Shown: positions 11,331 to 20,312, numbered from the stretch's first letter. The stretch is 64,000 nucleotides of DNA from Bittarella massiliensis (ex Durand et al. 2017) (GCF_001486165.1 NZ_LN908976.1:124001-188000); one strand, 5' to 3'. Numbers and translations are program-made. Notes: a model not told the origin generated them from the letters alone.

Positions 11331-11914
11331 TCCCCTGAAAGGAGCCACTCGATTTGGCGATACCATCCCTGCCTTTTCAAAAGGGGGGACGGAGCGCCCC
11401 CCGGTGCGCCGGGGAACGGGCGGTCTCCTCCCGGCGGGCGGCAGTGGGACAAGCGGGTTTGGCGGCGCCACTCCCCTTCCCCCGGAAAAAGAGGGAGAGC
11501 GCCCCCACCCTCCGGGCGGAGGGGCCATCTCTCCCGACACCCGGCCCGGCGGCGGGAGACCCTCCCCGCGGGGCGGGCGGTTGCTCCCGCCAAACGGGCA
11601 GTGGCATCACCGTCTTTTCAACGGCGGGCGGTCTGTCCCCGCGCCGGGGGCGGCGGGAGACGGGAAAAACCGGTCTGCAAATCACAGGCCCGGCGGGGCT
11701 GTGCCGGCAGTGCGACCGTGTGCCACCCCATCTCGCACGCCGTTTTCGGCTTATCCATCCCCTTTTTCCCCACCTGTGCAACTGTGCCACCGATGAAAAG
11801 GGGTATATAGGGACGTTTTCTCTTTGTGGCTTTCCCCCTTTGCGCAGATTTTTGCTTTCTGTATACAGACCCCCTGTATTTGGTGGCACAACTCGCACAG
11901 TGGCACACCGCCCC

Positions 11915-12751
11915 CTACTCTGCGGGGCGGATGGTGATGCGCACCACCTCGGGGCGGTTGAAGAGCCGCAGGGGCAGGGGATAGTTGCCCAGCCCGCTGG
12001 AGATAAAGAGGTTTGTATCCCCCTTGGTGTAGAGGCCCTTGTCGTAGATGGGGCCGCCCTGGAGCCGGGGGAACCAGCGGCCGTCCACCTGGGCCGGGCC
12101 CAGCAGGGGCAGCCGCACCTGGCCGCCGTGGGTGTCTCCGCAGAGGGTCAGGTCGGCGCCAAAGGCGAAGAAGGCCCGGGCGTTGGGGATGTGGGCCAGC
12201 AGGATGCTGAAGCGGTCCTCCGGCGGGGAGGGGAAGGCGTTGTGCAGGTCAAAGGTGCCGGTGTAGGACTGGTTGTCGATGCCGTAGAGCAGGATTGTCT
12301 CCTCCCCCACCGTCAGCTCGGCGGTCTCGTAGTCCAGCACCGTGACCCCCCGCTGCCGCAGGGCGGAGAGAAACCCCTCCTCCCCGTCGTGCTCGCCGGG
12401 GACAAAGTAGACCGGGTACTGCCCGGCCAGCTCTTCCAGCAGGGCCAGGGCGGTGGCCCTGCCCCGCTCGTCGTCCCGGGTGTACATGTCACCGGTGACC
12501 AGGACGGCGTCGGGCTCCTGCCGCTTCACCCGCGAGAGCAGGGCGCGGTTGCCCCCGCCGAAGGTGGCCCCGTGCAGGTCGCTGAGCTGCACCAGGGTCA
12601 GGGGGGCGCTCACCTTCCCGCTCTCGATCGCCACCTCGGTGGTGACGAGGGCACAGGTCTGCTGCCACCAGAGGGCCAGCAGCAGCAAAAAGGCCAGCAG
12701 GGCCCCCATCCACCAGCGAAAGCGAAATCCTCTCTTGCCGCGTTTTGTCAC
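11915..12751 (-). CDS. Membrane-anchored metallophosphoesterase (YkuE/YaeI-like)
   Basis: A 278-residue calcineurin-like phosphoesterase with an N-terminal membrane helix (MGALLAFLLLLALWW), so the catalytic domain is probably outside the membrane. Motifs in order: SDLHG, VTGDMYTRD, PGEHDG, LLAHIPN and CGDTHGGQ. The family consensus for the third and fifth is GNHD and GHTHGG. Here the metal-binding Asn is Glu and the first His of the last motif is Asp, so activity or metal choice may differ. GTG at 12751 is chosen because a purine-rich GAGAGGGGGAG lies just upstream and a longer frame would add an unlikely basic leader. It is divergent from the comM/yifB pseudogene. The substrate is unknown. 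Confidence 0.85.
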   Translation of the reverse strand: MTKRGKRGFRFRWWMGALLAFLLLLALWWQQTCALVTTEVAIESGKVSAPLTLVQLSDLHGATFGGGNRALLSRVKRQEPDAVLVTGDMYTRDDERGRATALALLEELAGQYPVYFVPGEHDGEEGFLSALRQRGVTVLDYETAELTVGEETILLYGIDNQSYTGTFDLHNAFPSPPEDRFSILLAHIPNARAFFAFGADLTLCGDTHGGQVRLPLLGPAQVDGRWFPRLQGGPIYDKGLYTKGDTNLFISSGLGNYPLPLRLFNRPEVVRITIRPAE

Positions 12752-12895
12752 CGGGCACTCCCCCTCTCTTGCTCCCCTCAGGATAGCGCCAAAGGATGAC
12801 GGAGGGCCGCACAAATTTCTTACGATTTGCAAAACCTCGGCCCTCCTCTTGCTGTCCCGTCGCCCCCCTCCCTTTCCTTTCGACAAATTCTGCGC

Positions 12896-12901
12896 TATAA
12901 T
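12896..12901 (+). promoter_or_regulatory. Possible -10 element for comM/yifB
   Basis: TATAAT about 60 bases before the TTG at 12963. I see no convincing -35, so this is weak. Confidence 0.35.
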
Positions 12902-12962
12902 GGATCCAACGGCGCGGCCGGGCAGCGGTCCGGCACACGCGCGAGGAGAGGGGGCGAGGCGG

Positions 12963-14438
12963 TTGTTCTGCGCGCTTTCCAGCTTTGGGGTGTACGGGAT
13001 GCACGCCTACCCGGTGTCGGTGGAGGTGGACGCCGCCCGCGGACTGCCCGCCTTCGACCTTGTGGGGCTGCCCGGCGCGGCGGTCAAAGAGGCGCGGGAC
13101 CGGGTGCGCGCCGCCGTCAAAAACACCGGCTTTTCCTTCCCCGTCAGCCGGCTCACCGTCAACCTGGCCCCGGCGGACGTGAGAAAGGCCGGCTCGGTCT
13201 ACGACTTGGCCATCTACCTGGGGGTGCTCTGCGCCTCGCAGCAGCTGAGGGCGGACCTGCCCGGGTCGGCCTTTCTGGGGGAGCTCTCCCTCAAGGGCGA
13301 CCTGCGGCGGGTGGCCGGGGTGCTGCCCATGGCCATCGAGGCCAAGCGGCGGGGGTTCACCCGCCTCTTCCTGCCCCGGGAGAACGCCTGGGAGGCCGGG
13401 GTGGTGGAGGGCATCGACATCCTGCCCGCGGCCACGGCGGGGGAGGTGGTCGCCCACCTGACGGGGGTGGCCCCCATCGCCCCCTTTGCCGGCGGGCGGG
13501 GGAGCGTGCCGAAGGGAGAGGAGATGCTCCCCGACCTGGCCGACGTTAAGGGCCAGTACCTGGCCCGCCGGGCGCTGGAGGTGGCGGCCTGCGGCGGACA
13601 CAACCTGCTGATGGTGGGCCCGCCGGGGGCCGGCAAGTCGATGCTGGCCAAGCGGCTGCCCTCCATCCTCCCGCCCATGACCTTTGCCAAGCAGTTGGAG
13701 ACCACCATGGTCCACTCCATCGCCGGGCTGCTGCCGCCCGACACCGCCCTGGTGCGCCGGCGGCCCTTTCGCGCCCCCCACCACACCATCAGCCCGGTGG
13801 GGCTGACCGGGGGCGGCCCCACCCCCCGGCCGGGGGAGATCTCCCTGGCCCACAACGGGGTGCTGTTTCTGGACGAGCTGGCCGAGTTCTCCCGCGGGGC
13901 GCTGGACGCCCTGCGCCAGCCCCTGGAAAACGGCTCGGTCACCATCACCCGGGCCCAGCACACCCTGACCTTCCCCTGCGAGATCATGCTGACCGCCGCC
14001 CTCAACCCCTGCCCCTGCGGCTACCTGCACCACCCCACCCGGCCCTGCACCTGCACCGCCGGCCAGATCGCCCGCTACCGCGGGCGGGTCAGCGGCCCCA
14101 TCCTCGACCGCATCGACCTGCACCTGGCGGTGGAGCCGGTGGAGTACAGCGACCTCTCCTCCCGGGAGCGGGGGGAAGCCTCCGCCGCGGTGCGGGCGCG
14201 GGTGGCGGCAGGCAGGCAGCGGAGCTAGAGGGGTATAAGAGTCAGCCCCCTGACCCCCGGGGCCGAGCGGCTGCTGAGGGAGGCCTTTGACACCCTGGGG
14301 CTGTCGGCCCGGGCGCGGGACAAGCTGCTCAAGCTGGCCCGCACCGTGGCCGACCTGGACGGCTGCGACCAGATCGCCGAGGCCCACATGGCCGAGGTCA
14401 TCCAGTACCGGCAACTGGACCGGCAGGGCGGCTGGTAG
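12963..14438 (+). pseudogene. ComM/YifB-type Mg-chelatase-like AAA+ ATPase, interrupted by in-frame TAG
   Basis: The first 421 codons encode a ComM/YifB protein: an N-terminal Lon-protease-like domain (GLPAFDLVGLPGAAVKEARD), Walker A GPPGAGKSM, Walker B GVLFLDELAEF and a four-cysteine PCPCGY...CTC insert. A TAG at 14226-14228 then stops the frame. The same frame continues with the family C-terminus (LGLSARARDKLLKLARTVAD ... VIQYRQLDR) to a stop at 14438. About 20 family residues are missing around the TAG, and one shifted frame there gives a better join, suggesting paired indels. In other bacteria ComM is a branch-migration helicase for natural transformation. Start TTG at 12963 follows GGAGAGGGG. 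It could be a true pseudogene or an assembly error. Confidence 0.75.
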
Positions 14439-14442
14439 GCGC

Positions 14443-14492
14443 AAAAAAGAGGGCCCGGCGGAAGGGAGTTTCCTTCCGCCGGGCCCTCTTTT
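14443..14492 (+). terminator. Bidirectional terminator between comM/yifB and the small minus-strand gene
   Basis: A long stem (AGAGGGCCCGGCGGAAGGGA and its near-perfect complement) with an A6 run on the left and T4 on the right, so it can end transcription from both sides. Confidence 0.85.
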
Positions 14493-14507
14493 GCTGCGGG
14501 ATGGGGG

Positions 14508-14773
14508 TCAGCGGCCCCTCTGCTCCCGCCGTACCTGGGCGACGATCTGCTCCGCCGCCTCCTCTTGTCCTGCTTTTTGACGTAGATGTAATAGGGCTTT
14601 TCAAAGCGGGAACCGCTGCCGTCGCCGCCCCAGTCCCAGCGGCCCATCCGGTCGCTGTTGGGGGTGCGCCAGCAGTAGGGGATGCCGGCTTTCGTCAGAG
14701 CCCGGGTGATGGCCGTGCTCTCCGCCAGGGAGTAGCCCATGTAGATCTCCGGCCGCCCGATCCAAAAGAGCAT
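14508..14773 (-). pseudogene. Small conserved-looking protein with a frameshift near its end
   Basis: Translation from ATG at 14773 (AAGGAGG upstream) gives MLFWIGRPEIYMGYSLAEST and then PYYIYVKKQD. Near 14572 the frame must shift to reach a plausible acidic ending, EEAAEQIVAQVRREQRGR, and a stop at 14508. Without the shift the frame becomes Arg-rich and runs through the terminator into comM/yifB. The length of 266 bases is one short of a whole number of codons. The protein looks like short Clostridia proteins of unknown function, on general resemblance only. Either a frameshift mutation or a sequencing deletion fits. Confidence 0.6.
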
Positions 14774-14808
14774 TGCAAACGCCTCCTTCCGGCGCAGTGC
14801 GCCCGCCG

Positions 14809-15663
14809 CTAGGTGTGGCTGCACAGGGGGATGCGCCCCTCGGGCAGCCAGTCAAAATCCCCCTGCACAAAGAGCGCGTCCTCCCCCGCACAGGGGATGG
14901 GGGCAAAGCCGGGGGCCCGGTCCCGCCAGAAGCCCAGCTCCACCCGCCGGGTCGCCGACCCCGCCAGGGCGGCCACCGCCTCGTTCAGGCTGTCGGGGCC
15001 CCAGTGCTGCCAGAGGGTGAGGGTCTCCCCCGCAAAGGTGGCGGCGGCCACCCCGCCCCGCGGCAGGCGGTAAAAGCCGTTTTGCAAGGGGCCCAGGGCG
15101 TAGAACAGGCAGAGCGGGCCCCCGCCCACCTGCCAGATGTCGGCCCCTGTCGGGGCGCCCTCGGCCAGAGAGAAGATCTCCCGCTGCACCGCCGGGTCGC
15201 CGGTGTCCAGGGGGCGGGCCGTCCCCTCCCCCGCCCCGCGCAAGGGGCGAAAGAGGCGCTGCTCCTCTGCCCGGACAAAGCCGAACTTGGGGTAGAAGTC
15301 CAACACGCTGGGGTTGGCAAAGAGGAAGAGGCCGTCGCACCGCCCCTTCCAGTCGGCGAGCACCCGCCGGAGCAGCCGGGCGGAGAGGCCCTGCCCCCGG
15401 CAGGCGGGGTGGGTCTCCACTGTGCCCAGTTGCAGGTAGCGCCGCCGCTGCCCCCGCACCCAGAACTCCATGGGGCTGACCGAGACGTTGGCCACCACCC
15501 GCTCCCCCTCCACGACGGAGTAGGGGATGTAGCCCTCCCCCCAGTAGCCGGCCCGATACCACCCCTCAAAGGAGAGGCCGAAGACCGCCTCGGTGAGGGC
15601 ATTCAGGCTTTGGCGGAGGGCGTCGTTCTGCCGGTAGCCCACCGCGATTTTCCGCTCCGGCAT
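14809..15663 (-). CDS. GNAT-family N-acetyltransferase (Eis-like)
   Basis: A 284-residue protein with a GNAT domain in the first half: the acetyl-CoA site is around THPACRGQGLSARLLRRVL (about 84-102), followed by DGLFLFANPSVLDFYPKFGF. The longer C-terminal half looks like the second, acetyl-CoA-independent part of Eis-like two-domain acetyltransferases. The ATG at 15663 has AGAGAGGGGGG upstream. GNAT enzymes move an acetyl group from acetyl-CoA to amines. The substrate is unknown here, and aminoglycoside or protein lysine acetylation are possibilities only. The start of the frameshifted small gene lies about 35 bases downstream of its position. Confidence 0.8.
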   Translation of the reverse strand: MPERKIAVGYRQNDALRQSLNALTEAVFGLSFEGWYRAGYWGEGYIPYSVVEGERVVANVSVSPMEFWVRGQRRRYLQLGTVETHPACRGQGLSARLLRRVLADWKGRCDGLFLFANPSVLDFYPKFGFVRAEEQRLFRPLRGAGEGTARPLDTGDPAVQREIFSLAEGAPTGADIWQVGGGPLCLFYALGPLQNGFYRLPRGGVAAATFAGETLTLWQHWGPDSLNEAVAALAGSATRRVELGFWRDRAPGFAPIPCAGEDALFVQGDFDWLPEGRIPLCSHT

Positions 15664-16239
15664 GGCGATCCCCCCTCTCTGCCCCCATCATACCCGGCGG
15701 AAACGGCCCTGTCAATGGGGGGAGGGCGTTTGGCGGGGGGCGGCGGCAGTGCCGTCCTCGCCCGAAAGCCCCCCGGCCGTTCGGCCTGGGCCGGGATGCC
15801 CTTTTCCTCCCCTCTCTGAAAACAGATGGCGGCGCGACGGCTTGCCGGGGGGACGCACCGACTTGCAATGGAGGCGTGCTGGCTTGCCGGGGAGGCGCGC
15901 CGGCTTTTCCGACTGCCTCTTCCGCGGGGCGCGCCCGGCTCTGCTCTCCGCCCGCGCAAAGGCCCCGCTCGGTTTTCCGTCCCAGTGCTGGGGGAAGGGA
16001 CTGGGAAGGAAGGGCTGGGAAGTTGCCCTTTCTATCGCCTGCCATCCGGTCCCGTCTTCTCCCCCGTTCCTGCACCGGGGAGAGGACTTGGGGTATGGGC
16101 GCTGGAAATCAGTACTGCTCGAAGGGGGGCGGGGGCGGGAAGGCCTCTCTCCTCTCCCCCCACCACCTGTTCCCTCAGCTCCCCGTCCCTGCCTCGAGAG
16201 TGGGGCATGAGAATCGCACACCCTCCCGGAGGGGGGAAC
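15664..16239. other. Gene-free spacer, left part
   Basis: GC-rich sequence with short related boxes (for example CTTGCCGGGG at about 15842 and 15890) but no gene, RNA or promoter I can support. From about 16080 it begins to resemble the repeat unit of array C in degenerate form. Confidence 0.6.
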
Positions 16240-16860
16240 TCGGAAAGCCGCCCTGCGGGGAGAGCGGTGGGGACTCGCCCCCGCCTATCGCCCGGTTCCC
16301 CTTACCCCCTGTCCCGACGCCGGGGATAGGGCTGGGGGGCAAGGACAAGAACTGGAAATCCGCACTGCCGGAAAGGCGGAGAGCCCGGAAAGCTGCCCTG
16401 CGGGGAGAGCAGTGGGGACTTGCTCCCACCTGTCGCCCAGTTCCCTTTGCCCCCCTGTCCCAGCGCCAGGGATAGGCCTGGGAGCGAGGACAAGGGCTGG
16501 AAATCTGCACTGCCGGAAGGGCGGAGAGCCCGGAAAGCCGCCCGGCGGGGAGAGCGGTGGGGGACTTGCTCTCGCCTGTCGCCCGGTTCCCCTTACCTCC
16601 TGTCCCGGCGCCGGAGATAGGCCTGGGGGCAAGGACAAGAACTGGAAATCCTCACTGCCGGAAGGGTGGAGAGCCCGGAAAGCTGCTCTGCGGGGAAGCG
16701 GTGGAGGACTTGCTCTCGCCTGTCGCACGGTTCCCCTTACCCCCTGTCCCGACGCCGGGGATAGGCCTGGGGGCGAGGACAAGAGCTGGAAATCCGCACT
16801 GCCGGAAGAGCGGACAGCCTGGAAAGGCCCTCTCCCCGCCGCCCAACTCTGCTCGGCTCC
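16240..16860 (+). repeat. Tandem repeat array C, about 146-bp unit, four to five copies
   Basis: The anchor GGGATAGGCCTGGG (first copy GGGATAGGGCTGGG) recurs at about 16321, 16468, 16614 and 16758, periods 147, 146 and 144 bp. Each unit also carries ACTGGAAATC, GCACTGCCGGAA, GAGAGCCCGGAAAG and CGGTTCCCCTTAC. A degenerate copy lies upstream from about 16080. Unit length is not a multiple of three across copies, which argues against coding. The remaining spacer 16861-17362 is GC-rich and I see nothing in it except the approach to the rlmH stop codon. Confidence 0.85.
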
Positions 16861-17362
16861 TCGCCTCAGCATCGGAAGTGGGCAGAGGGCTCCGATGGAG
16901 GGCCGGAAAGCACGGGAGTCCGCTCTCCTCCTCCCCCTATCCCCCCGCCTCTGCCCTGCCCATTGCCCCTATGCCAGGAGGGCCAACGGGCTTCCCTCCT
17001 CGCTCCTCTCCCCGGTGCGGGGGCGTTTGGCGGGGCTGTGCGGCGGGGGCAGAGGTGCGGCAGATACGGCGGCCACGCCATCTCCACCCGGACCCCTCTG
17101 GCCATTCGGCTTTTGCGCCGGGCGGGGGGCGGCGGCCCTGCTTCCCCTGCGCCCGCCTGTTCGGAAACAGGCACACCCCTCCCCGGTACAACAGGACGTT
17201 TTCGACCAGCATTCCCCGGTACAATGGAGAAAAGGGGGCCGCGCGGAGAGGCCCCCCGGCCAGGGCCCCCTCCCCTGTGCCGGGGCCTCTCTCCCCCACC
17301 CGTCCCGCAGCGGGCGCCAAAAAGCGCCCGCCCGGCTCGTTCGCCGGACAGGCGCTCCTCTC

Positions 17363-17824
17363 TCACTTGTGGTATTTGATGTTGCCGCCGATGCAGAAGG
17401 CCCGGTAGAGCTGCTCCAGCAGCATCACCCGAAACAGCTGGTGGGGGAAGGTCATCTCCGAGACCGAGAGCCGCAGCTGACAGGCGGCCTTGACCCGCTC
17501 GTCCAGCCCGTAGCTGCCGCCGATCACCAGATCCAGCGAACTGTGCCCCGAGAGGGGCAGGCCGGACAGCAGCTGGGCAAAGGCGGGGGAGGACATCTGC
17601 CGCCCCTCCACGCAGAGGGCGATGGCGTAGCTGCCGCTCATCTTGGCCAGCAGCCGGTCCCCCTCCCCGCGGATCACCTCGTCGATGCTGTCGTGCAGCC
17701 GCTCCTCCGGCAGCTCGATCACGTTCAGCTTGCAGAAGGCCTGCAGCCGCTTGGCGTACTCCGCACAGCCCTGTTGCAGGTAGCGCTCCTTGCACCGGCC
17801 CACGCAGAGCAGATTGACCCGCAT
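17363..17824 (-). CDS. rlmH: 23S rRNA (pseudouridine-1915-N3)-methyltransferase RlmH
   Basis: A 153-residue SPOUT methyltransferase that modifies helix 69 of 23S rRNA using S-adenosylmethionine. The family hallmarks are the SAM-binding knot LVIGGSYGLDERVK (about 98-111), SVSEMTFPHQLFRVMLLEQLYR and the invariant C-terminal IKYHK. Two ATG codons lie in tandem (17827 and 17824). The second gives the usual MRVNLL-type start. The gene begins within a few bases of the walJ stop codon with no clear ribosome binding site, so translational coupling is likely. It is the last gene of a murA-walJ-rlmH run. Confidence 0.95.
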   Translation of the reverse strand: MRVNLLCVGRCKERYLQQGCAEYAKRLQAFCKLNVIELPEERLHDSIDEVIRGEGDRLLAKMSGSYAIALCVEGRQMSSPAFAQLLSGLPLSGHSSLDLVIGGSYGLDERVKAACQLRLSVSEMTFPHQLFRVMLLEQLYRAFCIGGNIKYHK

Positions 17825-17828
17825 CATC

Positions 17829-18629
17829 TCAAAACGCCCAGAGGAGGGAGGCCTCGTCCCGGGGCATGACCTCCAGCATCACGTCCTGCCCGGCGCCCAC
17901 CAGGGCCCCCATCTGCCGCAGTTTGGCGGCGCTGGTCTCGAAGGCCAGCCCGGGGAAGTTGGAGTTGATGCTCAGGTGGGCCAGCAGAAAGCGGCTGACC
18001 CCCCGGCGGGTCAGCTCCTCCACCGCGTCGGCGCAGCAGTCGTTGGAGAGGTGCCCGCTCTCGGAGATGATGCGCCGCTTCAGGTAGTAGGGGTAGCCGC
18101 AGGCGCGGAGCATGTCCTCGTCGTAGTTGGACTCGATGAGCACCGCGTCGCTGCCCTCCACCCGCTCGTAAAACCGGTCGGGCAGCACCCCCATGTCGGT
18201 GGCCACGGTGATCTTGCGCCCCTCGTCGGTGGTGACGATGTAGCCCTGGCTGCCCTCGCAGTCGTGGCTGGTGGCCATGGCCTCCACCGAGAAGCCGGGC
18301 AGCCGGGCCGGGCAGCTCTCGTCTATGTAGCGGACCTCCACCTCGGGGGGGAGGGCGTCCTTCTGGCGCAGGGCGGCGGCGGTGGCCGGCGAGGCGTAGA
18401 GGGGGACCGGCCGGTTTTTCAAAAACACCTTCAGCCCCCGCACGTGGTCGATGTGCTCGTGGGTGATGAAGACCCCCAGCAACCCGGCGGGGTCGATCTC
18501 CCGCCGGGCCATCTGCTGCAGGGTCTGGCGGCAGCTCTTGCCCATGTCCACCAGGATGCCGCCGCTCTCGCCGCCGATGTAGGTGCTGTTGCCGCTGCTG
18601 CCGCTGTAGAGCGAACAAATGGAAGTCAT
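17829..18629 (-). CDS. walJ: WalJ/YycJ-type MBL-fold metallohydrolase
   Basis: A 266-residue metallo-beta-lactamase fold protein. The metal site motif THEHIDH is near residues 56-62, followed by TSHDCEGSQGY and an NYDEDML segment typical of YycJ/WalJ. In low-GC Firmicutes this gene sits with walRK. Here walRK is absent and the gene lies between murA and rlmH, and RlmH is also its neighbour in many Firmicutes. The family links cell-wall signalling with DNA repair as a putative 5'-exonuclease. AAAAAGGAG precedes the ATG at 18629 and is part of a small palindrome that could mask it. Confidence 0.88.
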   Translation of the reverse strand: MTSICSLYSGSSGNSTYIGGESGGILVDMGKSCRQTLQQMARREIDPAGLLGVFITHEHIDHVRGLKVFLKNRPVPLYASPATAAALRQKDALPPEVEVRYIDESCPARLPGFSVEAMATSHDCEGSQGYIVTTDEGRKITVATDMGVLPDRFYERVEGSDAVLIESNYDEDMLRACGYPYYLKRRIISESGHLSNDCCADAVEELTRRGVSRFLLAHLSINSNFPGLAFETSAAKLRQMGALVGAGQDVMLEVMPRDEASLLWAF

Positions 18630-18660
18630 AAAATCTCCTTTTTCAAAGGGGGACGGGAGG

Positions 18661-19917
18661 TCACTCCTCCACCTTTTTGATGTCCGCCCCCAGGTCGCGG
18701 AGCTTGGAGATGATCTCCTCGTAGCCGCGCTCGATGTGGCGGATGTCGCTGATCTCGCTGGTGCCCTCGGTCATCAGGGCGGCGATGACCACCGCCGCGC
18801 CGGCCCGCAGGTCCACCGCCTGGATGGCGGCGGCGTGGAGGGCGGGCACCCCGCTGACCACCGCCACCCGGCCGTCCACCTGGATGTCGGCCCCCATCTT
18901 CCGCAGCTGCTCGGTGTAGGCAAAGCGGTTGTCCCACACCCCTTCGGTGATGATGCTGGTGCCGTCGGCCACCGAGAGCAGGGCGGTGATCTGGGGCTGC
19001 ATGTCGGTGGGGAAGCCCGGGTGGGGCAGGGTCTTGACGTTGCACTTGCAGACCGGGCCCTCTCTCTTGACCCGCACCGCCTCGTCGTACTCGGTCACCT
19101 GCACCCCGGCCTTTTGCAGGGTGGCGGTGATGGATTCCAGGTGCTTGGGGATCACCCCGCTCACCAGCACGTCGCCGCCGGTGGCGGCGGCGGCCACCAT
19201 GTAGGTGCCCGCCTCGATCTGGTCGGGGATGATGCCGTACTCGGTCTGGCCCAGGTGCTCCACCCCGTGGATCTTGATGACGTCGGTCCCGGCGCCGCGG
19301 ATGTCGGCCCCCATGGAGTTCAAGAAGTTGGCCAGGTCCACGATGTGGGGCTCCTTGGCCACGTTTTCCAGGATGGTGACCCCCTGGGCCTTGACGGCGG
19401 CCAGCATCACGTTGATGGTGGCCCCCACCGAGACGATGTCGAAGTAGACGTGGGCGCCGATGAGCCGGTCGGCCTTGACGTGGATCACGTCGTCGTTGAT
19501 GGTGGCCTGGGCGCCCAGTGCCTCCAGCCCCTTGAGGTGCTGGTCGATGGGGCGCACCCCAAAGTTGCAGCCCCCCGGCAGGGCGACCCGCGCCTCGCCG
19601 TACCGGCCCAAAATCGAGCCGATGAAGTAGTAAGAGCCCCGCATGTACTTGGTCAGCTCGTGGGGCACGTCGGTGCAGTTGATGGTGGTGGGGTCGATCT
19701 GCAGGGTGTTTTTGGTGATGGGGGTGACGGTGGCCCCCATGGACTGCAAGATGGCCACGGTGGTGGCGATGTCGCTGATGGCGGGCACGTTTTCAATGAT
19801 GCAGGGCCCCTCGGCCAGCACCACCCCGGGCAGGATGGCCACCGCCGCGTTCTTGGCGCCGCTGATGTTCACATCCCCCATGAGGGGCTTTCCGCCCCGA
19901 ATAACGATCTTTTCCAA
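18661..19917 (-). CDS. murA: UDP-N-acetylglucosamine 1-carboxyvinyltransferase
   Basis: First committed enzyme of peptidoglycan synthesis: transfers enolpyruvate from phosphoenolpyruvate to UDP-GlcNAc in the cytoplasm. 418 residues, the family norm. K22-N23 in SGAKNAA and the fosfomycin-target cysteine C117 in LPGGCNFGVRPID are present. TTG at 19917 is chosen because it gives the standard length and GGGAGAG lies nine bases upstream; an earlier ATG would add 19 atypical residues. Many Firmicutes have two MurA paralogues and I cannot tell which this is. It heads the run with walJ and rlmH. Confidence 0.95.
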   Translation of the reverse strand: MEKIVIRGGKPLMGDVNISGAKNAAVAILPGVVLAEGPCIIENVPAISDIATTVAILQSMGATVTPITKNTLQIDPTTINCTDVPHELTKYMRGSYYFIGSILGRYGEARVALPGGCNFGVRPIDQHLKGLEALGAQATINDDVIHVKADRLIGAHVYFDIVSVGATINVMLAAVKAQGVTILENVAKEPHIVDLANFLNSMGADIRGAGTDVIKIHGVEHLGQTEYGIIPDQIEAGTYMVAAAATGGDVLVSGVIPKHLESITATLQKAGVQVTEYDEAVRVKREGPVCKCNVKTLPHPGFPTDMQPQITALLSVADGTSIITEGVWDNRFAYTEQLRKMGADIQVDGRVAVVSGVPALHAAAIQAVDLRAGAAVVIAALMTEGTSEISDIRHIERGYEEIISKLRDLGADIKKVEE

Positions 19918-20312
19918 ATCCAAACTCTCTCCCTTTATCTGCGGGCAGATGCCCGCCTCCCAAACCCGCGCCAAGGGCCCCGAAGGGGGTGGGCGCGGTG
20001 GCCGAAAAGAGGCGGCCGCCCTTCGCCCGCCCGGGCGGGACAGCCCCTCTGGTATGCTTCTGCAGTCGTTTCTGCTCTGGCCGCCGGGCGGCCTGCTGTG
20101 TCTGTTGGGTCGGCAAAAGCCGGTGACGTCCCGAAAAAGGGCGCAAAGGCCCTTCCCGGTAAATCAAATTATAGTATACCATCTTTGCCGTTTGTTGAAA
20201 AGAGAGTGCGGCGCATTTTTCGGCGGCTCTTCCCGGGCGGGGGCTCCCTAGTAGAATGCCCCAAAAAATTTTCCAGATTCCGGTCGGCGGGGGTTGGGAG
20301 AGGGGAATTTTG
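19918..20312. other. Spacer upstream of murA
   Basis: A 395-base gap between the murA start and the stop codon of the M20 amidohydrolase. It contains the AT-rich probable murA promoter at 20173-20200. The rest is GC-rich and holds nothing I recognise. Confidence 0.6.
20173..20200 (-). promoter_or_regulatory. Probable murA promoter
   Basis: Minus-strand TTTCAA, 16 bases, TATACT, within the only AT-rich patch of the spacer. An overlapping TATAAT is an alternative -10. The leader would be about 250 bases. Confidence 0.45.

Noticed and set aside
10504-11796. 430-codon frame through array B
   Set aside because: The 248/249-bp period changes frame between copies and the product is repetitive GC-bias sequence without a start site.
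16412-17869. Open frames through array C and across rlmH
   Set aside because: Frames are not kept between units and the right part is antisense to rlmH.
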